This document shows positions 1 through 12,500 of a stretch of 64,000 nt of DNA, piece by piece. The stretch covers positions 124,001 to 188,000 of the forward strand of contig JAJTUP010000082.1 of the NCBI GenBank assembly GCA_021399435.1, written 5' to 3'. The stretch is from Diaporthe sp. PMI_573 (taxonomy: Eukaryota; Ascomycota; Sordariomycetes; Diaporthales; Diaporthaceae). Within the stretch, counting starts at the first letter, position 1; each line of letters starts with the position of its first letter. Below the pieces are notes generated by a model. It had not been told where the DNA came from. It saw only the letters and a program-made list of their open reading frames with translations, and ran no database searches. The position numbers were made by a program, and so were the translations under genes.

Positions 1-2400
1 ACCTACCATAATATTCAGGTCTTTCTAGGGTTCTACAACTTCTACTAAAGATTCATTAGAGATTACTCAAAGATTATATAACTACTTAATAAATAACTAA
101 AGGGTATGAAACATGGCTAAAAGCTAGGGGGAATGGATTTCTTTACCCTAGAAAACACTAAGACACAAGGGGCCTTTAAAAAGCTCAAGACAAGGTTCTA
201 ATAAGCACCTCTTCTCCAACACTACAACCCTATACTTCTTACTCAAATCAAGTATAATACGTTAGACAGAGCTACTATATTAGTAATCTCATAACAACAT
301 TACTATAAGGGTAAATCTCAATAGTATCTAATTACTTTTTAGTTAAAGAAGTTCTCGGGAGCTAAGCTTAATTAAACAACCTATAATAAAGAATTAAGTA
401 CCATTATTAAAAGTTTCAGGTATTAGCAACAGTACCTTAAAGAGACACAAGAGCTAGTCACAGTTCTTTCTAATTATAATAATCTCCATAGCTTCATAAA
501 GTAAAAAGAACTAACATAGAAACAAGTTTAATAGCTAATATATTTAGCTAGATTCGATTTCACTATTAAACACCACTCTAGGAAGACAAACCCGGTAGAT
601 AACCTATCAAGAAGGCCTAACTATATATTAAAAAAAAAACCTCTAAATTTAAGTTAGATCCTAACTCTAGAATTAAAGATAGTTATAACCATTAAGAAGG
701 ACATATAATCCTATCTAGAAGACTAATAACAAGCCTAGTTTAAGGCTATAGTTAAAAGTACTAAAGTACAAGAAGTCTTAAAACTCAATTCCTCCCTAAC
801 AGAGTATTAGCTCAAGTCTATAGCTCCCCTATAGGGGTAGTTTATAATAAGAGTCTAGGTCCAGGCATATATTAGCAACACAAGCACAATGTACTAAGGG
901 CCCTACTCTTTACTATTAGACTTGATTCGCAAAGCCTAGGGGGAAGACCCTATAATCTAAGCCATCATTAAGAGAATTAAATCCTTAAACAATACTATTT
1001 TAGATAGTTTTAGTTATAAGTTCCAAGACAAGCTACTATACTAGAAGAGATATATATATATACTAGAATAAGAAGCCTTATAATAAGAGATCCTACAAAC
1101 CTACTATAATAAGCCACTAAGTAGGTACTAGGGGTAAACATAGACACGAATCCTAGTTAAAAGACATTTTTACTAGCTAGGCTTAAAGGCCTCTATCACA
1201 GACTATATACACTCTTACACAACATACTAATATATATCCACGCCACATTATTACCCATATAGAGAGCTTGCTTCGTTACTAATTCCATCAAGCCCTATAC
1301 AAGAACTTAGTATAGACTTTATTACTAGACTCTCAACTACTATTAGAGATAGCCAGGAAGTAGATACAATTCTAGTTATCATAGATCATTATACCAAGAT
1401 AAGTTTCTTCACTATAGTAAGCATAATAATAAATACTACTAAACTAGCTAAGATCTTCTATAAGGAGATCAAATACAAATAGGGACCACCTAAAGGAATC
1501 ATAACCAACAAAGGCACGACCTTTACCAGCAAGTTCTAGAAGACACTTTACCAGCTAAGTAGGATTAAAACCTAATACACTACTACTTACTACCTACAAG
1601 GCAATAAACAAACAGAAAGAATAAACCAAACCCTAAAACAATACCTAAGGGCATTTACAGTAAAAAACACCTAGAACTAGCCAAACTTATTACATACTAC
1701 ATTCTTCACTTATAATTCAACACAAAGCACTACGATCAAAATAAGCCCATTTAAAGCTCTCTTTAGCTACAAACCATCTTTTACTATTCTATATAATAAA
1801 TAGCCCACTAAGGACAGTGTTCTACGGAGGGAGGCACCAGCAGTCAAGGAATGTATAGAAAAACTTTAGTAAATTTAAACAGACTACAAGGAGAACTAGA
1901 AACAGGCAGTTAAGACACAGGCCCGAAATTACAACAATCAACACTAGCCTATACAATTCAAGATTAGCTAATAGGTATTACTAACAACCAAGCACCTACC
2001 CCTAAAAAACAAGAAGCTTACTCTATAAAGGGTCAGCCCATTTAAGATTATATCTCAAGTAGGTAAGCAGGCCTACAGTCTAACCCTTCTAAGGAAGTAC
2101 TCCTAAATATACTATATATATCATGTAAGCCAGCTAGAGCCCTAAATAACAAGAAACCTAAAGGACCTAACAAAAGGCATCCTAGACCTACCAGACTTAG
2201 AGGACGAACAGGCTAAATAAGAGCTAGAAGAGATCCAAGACTACCAGAAGATTAAGGACACTATATACTACTTAGTAAAGTAGAAAGGATAACCTAGTAA
2301 ATATAACTCATAAGTACCAGAAGACGAAATATCAGCAGACAAAACCATCATAAAGTACCAGAAAGGGAGAGGGCTAAAGTAAAGCCAAAAGAGGACCCAA
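1..2400 (+). mobile_element. Ty3/gypsy chromovirus pol, RIP-degraded, 5' end outside window
   Basis: A plus-strand frame interrupted by many TAG/TAA codons shows the 3' half of a Ty3/gypsy polyprotein. Around 135-640 it matches the end of reverse transcriptase and RNase H (FFTLENTKTQGAFKKLK, later KTNPVDNLSRRPNY). About 1090-1830 gives the integrase zinc-binding region and catalytic core (SPIQELSIDFITRL, VIIDHYTK, NKGTTFTSKF). About 2200-2370 gives a chromodomain (YYLVK, then stop, KG, stop, P...VPEDEI). The stops fall where Trp is conserved, as expected from C:G to T:A RIP. The chromodomain places it among chromoviruses, which target heterochromatin. Gag, protease and the 5' LTR are not in the window. 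It cannot make a functional protein. Family assignment is firm; element boundaries are not. Confidence 0.85.
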
Positions 2401-2477
2401 GACCAGACTAGCAAAGGCTACAAGAAGCAGCCACGAATTAAGTAGCAATAAGTAGATAAAGGCCAGGACAGCCAAAT

Positions 2478-2603
2478 AGCTGGCTAATAAAGTTGATGTT
2501 AGCCTAATAAATACCAGATAGCTAGCCAATAAAGTTAATGTTAGCCTAATAAGTACTAGATGACTAGCTAATAAAGCTAATATTAGATAAATAAGTATTA
2601 GAG
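2478..2603 (+). repeat. Three tandem 42-bp units after the chromodomain
   Basis: Three consecutive 42-bp units (2478-2519, 2520-2561, 2562-2603) each contain ctaataaag/ccaataaag followed by ttgatgttagcc-like sequence. They diverge mainly by transitions. They lie just downstream of the chromodomain, in what would be the 3' untranslated part of the retroelement. Confidence 0.75.
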
Positions 2604-2760
2604 AACTAACAAGTAAACTAGAGGCTAGCCTAATAATAAGGAAATATTTCTAGATAAAGGCCTACCAAGGGGCCATCAAGTATTACCTAAGTAAAGGAGG
2701 GCTTTAAAGATCAACACATTAGAATTAAGCACAAATAACCTCAGGAATATCTAGGTTAAG

Positions 2761-4440
2761 GGGGGACTAGAAGAGTCTCCGAAAAAGCAACATAAGGGTA
2801 TCATTATCCCTACTCCTAAAAAACCAAGCCCCCTCTACTAGCACCAATTACCAAGCCACTATATCCCCAAGCAACTAGCAAGGAAGGGCCATCTATATCC
2901 TATAAGTTATCTCCTATAATAGCAAGAGAAACCCCTCTAGCCAGGTCCCGAAAGCATCATCTATGACCTACAAAACCTCTAAGAGAAACCCCTAAACCAA
3001 GCCATACTAAACCAAAAACCTGTTATTAGCTAAGACCAGACACAGCATACTACAACAGGTATTAACCAGGTCCCTCAAGATCTTCTTACAAAGAGCGTCC
3101 ACCAAGTCAGCCAAGCCAAACTACACCAAATAAAGCAGGTACAAATTAGCCAGGGCCTACAACTAAAAGACACTAGCCTCTATAATAGCCAATTTCTAAG
3201 TAGATTAGCATATAATTATACCTCGAAATATAGGGGACTTACGTTTACAACCTCAATCCATTTCTTCTCCCCCTAGGAGCCTCTCTTATACTTTAGATTC
3301 TCCACCATCTTTCAAAACACCAGAGCACCACTTAGTCTATTTACAAACAAGTTTATCAAGGTTTAGGCTAAGTAAACCTACAAAATTAACAGCTAGTTCT
3401 CCTATATAATCAATAAAGGAGGATTTACAGCTTAGGCAATTCCCCTTAAAAGGGCTCGCGCAAAATACAAGTCAGAGATCAACCTAACAATTAAAGGATC
3501 CCCCTATAATAATTAATAGAAGTAACAATAATAAATAGAAGAACACTTACTATCATACAAGGCAAGTAATACTTTATAATATACTAATCATACTAAAAGC
3601 TCCCCGAACTAGTCACAGTATAAGTTACATCCTCCTACAAGGAAGGCACATCCTCCTCAAACCTCTTAAGAAAATTATATACACAGGCTTTACAAGGGGC
3701 TCAAGACTAAATCACCCGACTCTAGGTCTATACCCTCTCATCCTATCTAGACATGTTACGCAAGGTCTAGATAATGTCTACAGGGGCTGCTACCACGTGC
3801 TGCTAGCTAGGAGGCATTGCGTATCTAAGGGCCTCAGCAAGTATGTATAACTATATAAACTTACTAATAGAAGAAGTTAGTCCCTTCAGGGTTTGAGGCA
3901 CTTTTAGGGGTCTGCTCTAGTTTAGCTTACCTAGCAATGTAGTAATACTTGCTATTACCTTGTAACAAGTTTAAGAGGTCCGTAAGGTAGTAGCAGGCTA
4001 CTTACTAGCTACCTTCAAGGACTTACCTTGAATTATAGTCAAGGTATTACTCTATTTAGAGGAAGACGGCTCTAAAAAAGAAGAGATGGTTAGAGGATTC
4101 ATAATAGGGCTGGTACAATTACTACCAAACCCCTCAGGACTTAAACCTAACAAGTTAGGGAACCCTATAAACAGGTTACTCTAACCTTACGGGGAGGATA
4201 ACTACAAGCAATACAAAGAGCTACCTTTATTAGTAGAATTAATAGAAGGAGAATGAAAGTAAACAGGGGCTAGAGGCCTAAGGCTAGAAGCACTTACCAA
4301 AGAAGACCAGGAATAATCACGAGACCCCTCTAAAGAGGAAGGCGACGCCTTACCTAGTAGTAAGGGTAAGAAGCCCTTAAACAAGCTAGACGAGCAAGAC
4401 ATAATGAAGGTATCGAGAAGTAATCATGAAAACCACTCAA
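2761..4440 (+). pseudogene. Unidentified RIP-degraded reading frames, probably transposon ORFs
   Basis: From 2761 to about 3680 one plus-strand frame is open apart from TAG/TAA codons. A second, from about 4070 to 4440, behaves the same way (for example EEMVRGFIIGLVQLLPNPSG near 4085, SKGKKPLNKLDEQDIMKV near 4360). The codon pattern and the restriction of stops to TAG/TAA suggest former coding sequence mutated by RIP. A purine run (aaggggggact, about 2758) precedes the first frame and could be the end of the upstream retroelement. I do not recognise the family; a gag, a LINE ORF1 or a cargo gene are all possible. Confidence 0.4.
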
Positions 4441-4559
4441 AGCAGTAGACAAAAGAAGGGCCACGGTAACGACTTCAAGAAGTAGTAAAGTATAAATTAG
4501 AGAGAGAGAGAGGTCAAAAGTAGCCTAAAGGGCAAGCTATTTAAACCACGCTACCTAGC

Positions 4560-5837
4560 TTGTACAGCACCGAAAAGGTTGTGTATGGGTTTAGAATGTT
4601 CCATAAGTCACCAGAGGTAGCGACTAGAAGGTACCCATGAAAGCCGTACGAAAGCCGTGGTTGACGGCCCGGGGACGGGCCTCCGGGGGGAAGGTATAAT
4701 TATAACGGCTAGGCGGAAGCCACGCGGAAGCCCCGGTGTGGCCCCGGCGAAGGCCCTTCTAAAAAGGGACCCGAAGCCCCCACGTCTCAGACTTAAGGGG
4801 GGCAAGAATCAGTCTTGCACCATACCTATACCTATACCTAATATACGTGTTAGCTTCCCCAGTTCGCCAGACCATCGTGCCTAGTGCAGAGCCCATTACA
4901 GTTAATATATTTTCCTATAATATTAGGTATATTATTTAACTATTAGAGACTAATATAAAGTTATTTATCTACTATATAGGCCATTTTACAAATACTAGAT
5001 AATGAGTTAAAATTAAATTACAACATACTTTTAGCAAGTAAACTTAGTTATTAAGGTAATAGAAGTTAACAGGAAGGGCATTAATCTTGAAGATGGCCAA
5101 TCTTAACCTATAAGTAAATGTAAAAATATAACGAAAATTCTTAAAAAAGTCATTTATATATAGGTTTTGATTTTAAAGTCTGTAAGTATAAAGTATAATA
5201 TCTGCTGGATTAAATAGATATTAATGTTGTGTTTAACAGTGACATAATTGTGATTGTTATAGTAAGCATTATCTAAGGCATAGTAGATAGAGTTGTTAGC
5301 TGAGCAGAGGAGTTAATCTAAGGCCTATTAGTGGTAACTGGTGGTAGATTGCTGGTTACAGTCTGGTTTGACTTATTATTTAAGAATAGCGCAGGATAGA
5401 TTATTGGATCTAGTAATTAAGGTCTATATCTTAATGCAATAGTTACATTCTCTAGCAGACTTGTAGATAGATAACTTACGGTACCTTCTAGCTAATGCAG
5501 AAGAAGTATATCTTCTATCTTATTTAAGATTGATGCAAAACTATATGTTAATAATCCTGTATATTGTCTGTGAGTTGTTAGCAGATATATATATATATCT
5601 TGGATGCCGATATGTATAGTATACCATATTGCTTACGTGCTGCCGTTAGGCGTACCTGGTAGAATAAGGAAGCTGGTAAATAGGGGCCTAAAGTAAGGAA
5701 GTATTGGCTTAAACGTGTATAATATCGGCATAAAGGCTTTATTTTCAAATTGTAGGAGGGTACGGCACTTATTGCCAAATAGAGACTTATGTTTGTTGTT
5801 ACTAAAATTAGCCTAGTGTCAATTAACCTCGAATGGG
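4560..5837. other. GC-normal island (4560-4890) then AT-rich block, no gene seen
   Basis: About 330 bp of GC-rich, non-RIPed sequence (gcccggggacgggcc and related) sit between AT-rich blocks. From 4891 the sequence becomes AT-rich again with no frame I can assign. This looks like decayed repeat sequence around an unmutated remnant. Confidence 0.5.
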
Positions 5838-5842
5838 TTGCA

Positions 5843-5974
5843 TTATATAGCTGAGATGGTAGAGGTCCCAGCAAAAAGCTGGATCGGGGGTTTGGATATG
5901 GTCATTATCGCCAGGTCCTCAAAGGCCCTTGCCGCTGTTGCCAGCAAGGCTCCTAGTGCAAATGCGATCTTCAT
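5843..5974 (-). CDS. Short frame with a signal peptide at the AT/GC border
   Basis: The minus-strand ATG at 5974 opens a 43-codon frame starting MKIAFALGALLATAARA. This is a textbook secretory signal: a basic residue, a hydrophobic core, then small residues before a likely cleavage site near residue 17. Only about 26 residues follow (FEDLAIMTISKPP...) before TAA at 5843, with no cysteines. The frame runs straight into the AT-rich block, so the 3' part may have been lost to RIP or may continue past an intron I cannot see. It could be a remnant of a small secreted protein or a chance frame. No family recognised. Confidence 0.3.
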   Translation of the reverse strand: MKIAFALGALLATAARAFEDLAIMTISKPPIQLFAGTSTISAI

Positions 5975-6526
5975 GGCGCAGCAGCTTCCTTTGCCTCAGT
6001 CTTCTTTTTTAGATCTGAAACGGCGCAATGGATTCCTGTTGGGCTTGCAGAGATTTGCGGAACAAGGAGCATGCATTCATTGGCATTTATCTTGATGTGC
6101 GCACATCCCTGCAGGTTTCCAGGTTTTTATTCCCCTGTTCTCATTTGTTACAGTATGTGCCTACCCTGCAGCCACTGCTGTTGCAGGGTACAGAAGCCAA
6201 GGGGCGAGGTCGGTACGAATCGGTACGAGAATTCCTCCGCCGATGTGGATCTTGGCTGGGCCAGTGCCTGTACTCCAGAGACAGCGAACTTCGCCAAGAT
6301 AATTGGTAAAATGTGTTCACAAAATTTCGTGGGGCTTAGAAGCACAGCTTATTTTCCACGCCGATAGATTATAATCTTAGGTTGTCATGTTACAAGATTG
6401 TACAATTCACCTTTGCTGGAGGGCCCAATACACCCTCTCGAGAAATCACAACTACCTCCTTCATAATGTTGAAAATGATACGGAGTTCACTGCCAATCTA
6501 CCTGATCCGCCATTGCAACGTCTCCA

Positions 6527-7785
6527 TCACACTCGTGATGGGTCATTGACTAAAGCAAGTAACTCCATGAGCCTGCCGGAAAAAGACCGCTCCGCATCGC
6601 TCAACCCCCGGCGCAGACAGACCGATACCCACTCGCCCCATCCCTTTGCCCACCACACCCCTTGCAGCTGACTGACGAGAAGCGAGAAGCAAATAAAGAT
6701 GGCTATGGCTGGTCCTTCATGTCTCCGGAGACGGTCCATGAACTCGTCAGACGCGTCAAAAAGCCAGACAAAGATATCTGTGGTCTCAATCTCTGTAGAT
6801 GATCGTCCGAAGACGGCGTGGAAAGATTTTTGGAGGTGCTTTATGATATCGGTGTAAATGACCTGCTCCTTAGAATCAGGGACTATCCCTCGTAGCTCGT
6901 CTATAATACTGCTGAGGTCGCATATAGGATGAGCACGTACTCTTAGAGCACGTTTGAAACCCTGCTCAAACATAGGTGCTAGCTCTCCTGTGCGTAGGAT
7001 TGTATTATAGGGCAGTTTGAGAAATGTCTTAGGCCCCCTGAAGAGGAAGACCCAGCTGAGGAGGTCCGTGTTGTCACCTTTGAGCCTTTCTATGTGGTCT
7101 GCCCGTAAGGCAAGCTCTCCGTTCTGGGCCATGGAGTAGAAGCAGGTTATCGTCGAGAATATGTAGATGGCTGTGCAGTTTGCTTCCGTGATATTCTCCA
7201 TCTCAACCTGTGCTTTACTGAGAGCCGCGTCGTAGAGCTTCGCCCCCATGGCCCAATAGGAACTCCTGGCATTTGGTCGTAGATGGGAGAGATGGAGTGC
7301 GGACACAGCTAGTAACGCGTATAGCACATACTCTGCCTGGAGTGCGATGCGGGGGACTCGGTCTTGCCAAACCATTCTGATAGGGGCGGACGGAGAGAAT
7401 CTTAGGGATGTCGATGCGGTGTAGTGATGCAGTAGCTCCATGTGTTCCAGGGTGAACATCGATCCTGGAGGGCCCCTTGGGGTGCTTGGGGTCGACGGCC
7501 CCGGCGCGGCGGCTTTCGATGTCATGTGCCGCGACGTGACGGGCTGGTAAACACACTCTGCAACCTGAGAAAAGCAATTTGCGCATTGTGGCTTCTCCTC
7601 CCCACACTACAATACGTGTCAATGACCATTGATTCCTCTAAAGCTAGCCTTTAACTGAATTATTTGCTACTGACCTTGATGCGGCGACGCTTGCATAGCG
7701 TACATCCTGTCCTTGCTTTCCTGTGTGGCCTGCGAATCACCCTCTTCTCTGGTGGCGTCTTGTCTGACGTCCCAGCTTCGGACAT
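6527..7785 (-). CDS. Zn2Cys6 transcription factor, UPC2-like MHR family
   Basis: Two exons: 7785-7675 and 7606-6527, separated by a 68-bp GT-AG intron that splits the zinc cluster. The joined product is about 396 aa. Residues about 28-55 form the binuclear zinc cluster, C-x2-C-x6-C-x6-C-x2-C-x6-C, preceded by a basic stretch (RRPHRKARTG). The rest is the fungal transcription factor middle homology region as found in sterol-uptake-control (UPC2-like) C6 proteins: LEHMELLHHYTAST near the start, then LQAEYVLYALLAVSALHLSH. It should act in the nucleus as a sequence-specific regulator; targets are unknown. No metabolic cluster adjoins it, so a pathway-specific role is not suggested. The frame is intact. 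The start was chosen because it is the only ATG upstream of the zinc cluster in the first exon. Confidence 0.85.
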
Positions 7786-9119
7786 GGCAGCGACGAGTGG
7801 GACGCCTGGTTCAAAGTCGCGGCTAATGTGAACGCGCTTGAGTAATTCAGATGATAAAATTCAAGCCTGGAGCTTCGTACTGAGGACATGACTTGTACGA
7901 TAGCCGCTCAGAAATTTATGTGAACGGCAAGTCAAGGGGCCCGGAAGAATCGCGCCAAGAACTGGGGCGCAGTATGGTAGCAGGTTTACCCATAATGGGT
8001 AGGCTACGGAGGCTTAGGGTTTTTGCGGCGCAATGCCCTATTTATATCCACGGCCCGCTGCATCCGCTGTGGACAGCTCGCGGACAGGGTGAGTCTATGG
8101 GCCCAATTTTAGCTCCGTCGGAACAAGGTGGTAAATGCACTGTCAATTCGGTAATGACGGCCCTGGTCGCTCCTGGAACGGCATTTCACATCGCCGCGAA
8201 TTTACTTCATTCATGTTACTGATGTTTAGAGATCGAAGAGAAAAGGAAAAGAAAAGAAAACAATTAAACAAGAATAGATGTAATCGAATTTCAGCGATCA
8301 ATTTCTTCTTGAAAATAGATAGATATGCCGAGTAGTTTGCAAGATTGTGCATTTGGAATGAGAAGTGAATGGTTTTGAGAAGCTGGTGAAATTGATCGGC
8401 CAGTAAGTGCCCGGCAGGAGTGAATCCTGTGCTTTGCATGTTTTGGAGCTCATATAACCCAGCCAGCCCGGTCAGATGCTCCAGACGCTTTGACAAAAAG
8501 GTTGAACTTCGAAGTAGTGCTCTGAGGGATAGCAGACGATAGGACTACCAGCGGTTTGATGTGGCTTTCTGTCAGCCGCTTTTTAAAGAAAGTATTCATA
8601 TTCAGAGCACCGATTCAGGTTCGCCGTAATCCCCCTCGGGCTCCGTGGGAGCCGAGAGAAAGATTCGTGGTCCCAGGTCGTTTCTCGCCGGACCAGATGG
8701 GAAATTGGGGCTGTCCTAATTGCCAGTTTTGTCTTCATCGAGAGCTGAGAGAGATACGTAGGCTTGCATTTCGCTTTTGCGCCTAATAAGGTCTATATCT
8801 TCGTCAGGCCGAGAAAGTTTTATATATTTCCTTTAGCTCTTCGTTGTCCTGTCCTCGTACCAAAAGGGCTTCACCGTCGAGAACTAGGAGCTGGTGTGTA
8901 AGGATGTTGTCAGCAACTGCGGCGACCTCTGCGCCGTCCTCACCGTACTAATAGGCCTGGACACTACAAGGCCCTTGGTGAGAAGGAGGGCTTGGTTCAG
9001 GGTGGCAACAAAGATTTTGAGATGGAAGTGAGAACTTAGCACAAGTGGCAATAGGCAGGGTAGTCATGTAAATTGGGCAGACCAATCGTTTTATAGTCCC
9101 GCCACGGTCGGCGCACGTT
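7786..9119. other. Intergenic, no gene supported
   Basis: Upstream region of the Zn2Cys6 gene followed by roughly 1 kb with only short overlapping frames on both strands. An A-rich purine stretch lies around 8238-8262. Nothing recognisable. Confidence 0.5.
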
Positions 9120-9480
9120 CACTGACACACATACACTGCGTCTCGATCAAGGAACCCATCCGGGCCCCGAGGGCCCTTGTTTCCCAGCGGGTCAACGCAT
9201 GGCCAAGCTGCTTTGGTTGACGAGGACTCAGCCAATTGGTCCTCCTGAAAGTAGGAAAGAGGCTTGAGAGGTTCGGCGGCGACGAGATGGCTTAGCCGGC
9301 GAGCCGACTCTGAAGTGTGCTGCAGGGGATATGCCAGGTCCTGGAGACCTGCCTGACGGGCACACCATCCCTGGCTGCCACGACAGCGTCATGTACCTCG
9401 ATTCCTGTGTATGGTCTCACTGGAACAAGGTTGATTCCTGGTGCAAATTTGGTGACTAGAAAAAATTCTCTCAGGTGTGG
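9120..9480 (-). pseudogene. Pogo-type transposase N-terminal scrap (psq-like HTH)
   Basis: Reading the minus strand from about 9470, the frame gives VHDAVVAARDGVPVRQVSR and then WHIPCSTLQSRLAG. This is the helix-turn-helix pattern (A..A...G.s...a...y.iP.sTL..RL.G) at the start of Fot1/pogo transposases. TAA follows at once. One frame over, the sequence continues with LSYFQEDQLAE and, further on, GPDGFLDRDAV, matching the next helix-turn-helix segment with the frame displaced. The DDE catalytic domain is absent. It is a 5' remnant in a GC-normal region, unlike the RIPed Fot1 copy at 62.3 kb. Confidence 0.6.
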
Positions 9481-9594
9481 AGGCGGCTCAAAACCGGGGC
9501 CGGCCGAGATGTGGGCCGGGGACGTTAGTTTCAGGCCGGCAGGCACCCAATGCGCAGGAAGCCATGAAAGTGTTTCGATCGTGGGCGCGCACAC

Positions 9595-12500
9595 CTCTTT
9601 TCAGGAAAAATTGGATGAATTTTCCTCCCTCACTGCCTGCGCCTCTGCGGGAGGGCGAGCGGGACTGTGTGCTTGCTTGTTGGTGGGATCTCGTCAGTAC
9701 TCTCTGTCTCTCACGCCAGAAAGTTTGTAAACAAAGCTTGAAGGGTACAGTTACGGGACTCAAGGAGGATTGGATGGAATACGGTGGTCCGATGTTTATC
9801 CGCGACAGGTGCTGCGAGCGGTAATTAACTTTCATTGATTCTGGAACAGTTCTGGAGAGGAGCTGCTGCGGCTCGTGGGCTCGGGCGCTGTGTCGATCAG
9901 CCTGGGCGCTAGTTACCGGCGTGCTGGACGGGCTGAAGGGGTGCGCCAAATTGGTCTGTCTGCGTGTCTGTGGCGCCCTGCTCACCGCTTCTTGAGAGCT
10001 TGAGCTGGGGGGAGGTCAAGGGGAGGGGAGAGATTTGGAGCATGATTGCGGAAGATACCGAAGTTTGAACCAGGTGCTCAGATCGAGAGCCCGGCATTGT
10101 CTTCATACAGGACTGAAGCCAGGCTCGGGATGGAAACTGCACCCGAGGACTGTCTATTGCGTCCTTTGGGGGTCAACCACGGTGTTTCGAAGGTTGGTGA
10201 TGAGTCCCTGTTCCCTGACTTTCCTCTGTGCATCTGTCGGCCGAGTCCCACCCTACGATGCCCGTTGACCGTTGCCCGCTTCCCGTTGCGCAGAGAGGGC
10301 CGACGGGCTCGCCTGTCTGGACTTTGTTCAGGGGCTCTGCTCTGCAAGGTTTTGAAGCTTTGGTGTAAGATGATGGTCGAGCAGAGGACAAGGCTGCCAC
10401 GAGCCACCCCGGAGCGATCGTGATCGATCGGATTACGGATTGGACTGAACTCGCTGTTCTCAGTCATTGCCAAAGAAATATTCCTGACAATTTTGAATAG
10501 ACGGATATGTATTTCACTTATCCGGGGTCGTAGCTAATCCATGCGAATGCGAAGGAACAAAACCCGGGAAGGGGGACTTAGGAGGACTGACCCAAGCCCT
10601 AGCGCCGACTGTCTAGGCGTCGTTATGCGTGCCCTGCACTTGAGTTCCGCGTCTACACCGGGCAGCAATTCCGTTGCCAATGTCGTCCGATGTCGTCCAT
10701 TGCTCCGCCGCCCGCAAGATTTGTGGATTCATCTGATGCCCATGGGTTTGAGCTGGGCAGGCTTTACTTTGCAGGAGGGCCGATCATAGTTGTACACAGG
10801 ACACTAGGCCCATAGACCGTAACACAATCACTTGTACTATGGAGTTGATTGATTTTTTATACGGTATGGAATTAACTGGTTATGGGATATATCCAGAACC
10901 TAGTTATCTGCTAGACTCAATTCCCAAGGACGGGCGTCGCAGGTCGGCTATGTGTCTTGGATAGCCTGCTCCCGTGCCAGAAAAAGTCTCTCGAATGGCC
11001 TCAGGCGCAGGCGTTGTTCTGGTTTACCAGTATTGCCACAACATCGAACAGAGGAGTACTCGGCATCATATATAAATTGTCGAATCAGATCGTCATAGGT
11101 AAAAAGGACTTAAATGGAGGTTAAGACAGCCAAATCTTGATTTGATTGAGAATCATACCATGGCTCATACGTCGGACAAACCCCTCCCCCCCCCAAAAAA
11201 AACCAACCAACCATGCGTAAACCAAAATCACTGTCCCCCTCCAGGGTTCCATTTTTTTTTTTTGACCCAGACTATTCTTTCGAATCATTCATGTATAATG
11301 CTCAACTGTCTGCAAAGTGGCTTTCGGACAACCAGACCCAGTCTAGTGCTCTGCGGAGACGAAATGGTGACGCGTTTGCAAAGAAACTACCCAAATACAG
11401 AGGACACGCCTCGGCAGTGCATGTGAAAGAGAGCTGCAGGGACATGGTCTTGACAGCGATCGCCACAGTCGAGAGCTACTTTTGTGACGTATAATTAGTT
11501 GGAAGTTTGGGAGTTCTAGTCTATGATTGGAGACACAATCCTCGTTCAGTCAAAGACAACCTGTTCCGTGATACTATACATTTTGAGTCAATACTGGAAA
11601 TCGTGGACAGGCATTGTGAAAGACTTCTTGCGCAACTCATGCGGGATTAACTACAGGGTATATCACTTCTGTCCGCATCAAAGCAGGAATGATAATGAGA
11701 GTGCCATCCCGCAACCAGCGAACTAGTCACGGCGAGGAGTGAATAAGAGAATACTCATGTGAAATGGAAAAAATGTATTTGCCAACTTCTCAGCATGGAC
11801 CGCGCCCAGTTATGCATTGAGTCTTTAAAGGCCAAACCACACAGTTGCTTTCGTTTTGCACCGAGAACCACGTAGGAATTCATATCACGAGCATCTGAGG
11901 GAATATATTTCGACTGTATCTCTTGAATTCATAAAAACCCACCCGTGTGCTCTTTATTCCATTAGCAACTGGAGGAATCCTACAATATTCCGTATTTTAT
12001 GGAGTCATATATTCGTGAGCATGTTGTGTCCCACTCTGGCCGCCTCATAGTTTTCACAGAAGTATGAGGCACATGGATCTGTTAACCTATTATATACCGA
12101 ACGGTTATTGTTGTGCGTGGATCATTCTATATGACAATGTGGCGTATTGTAAGGGTTCAGAATACAAGCAGAGTGAATAAGAACACGCAGCGGCCAATCA
12201 GCGCACTAGTAGCGTGGGAGCAGTATATTCAAGACTAAGGGTACAACTGAACTTGACCTCCCTCCCTCCTTCCCTCTATCTCGCTAGAAGGCTTTCCCCT
12301 TCTTATAGACGAATTCCCAGCGCATTCGTAGCTCCTTCGCGGCGCTGGAGCAGCGCCCTCCGTAATCGGGTGGCAACTGAAGTCATAATACTGGGTAAGT
12401 GACGCCGTGATGTTGTAGCCCCTAACACGTATTCATCTTGCGCGGATTCCATGAAACGACCTTGGTAGCTTTCTGGCTCCATTGGTCAACAGAACAGATA
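9595..12500. other. Long gene-poor stretch, nothing assigned
   Basis: Many short frames overlap on both strands between 9.6 and 10.5 kb, but none has a recognisable motif and they shadow one another. Homopolymer runs occur at about 11188 (C then A) and 11252-11263 (T12), typical of non-coding sequence. Confidence 0.5.

Noticed and set aside
9488..10473. Several overlapping frames of 100-165 codons on both strands
   Set aside because: They shadow each other in GC-rich sequence, carry no motif and have no conserved start or splice context.
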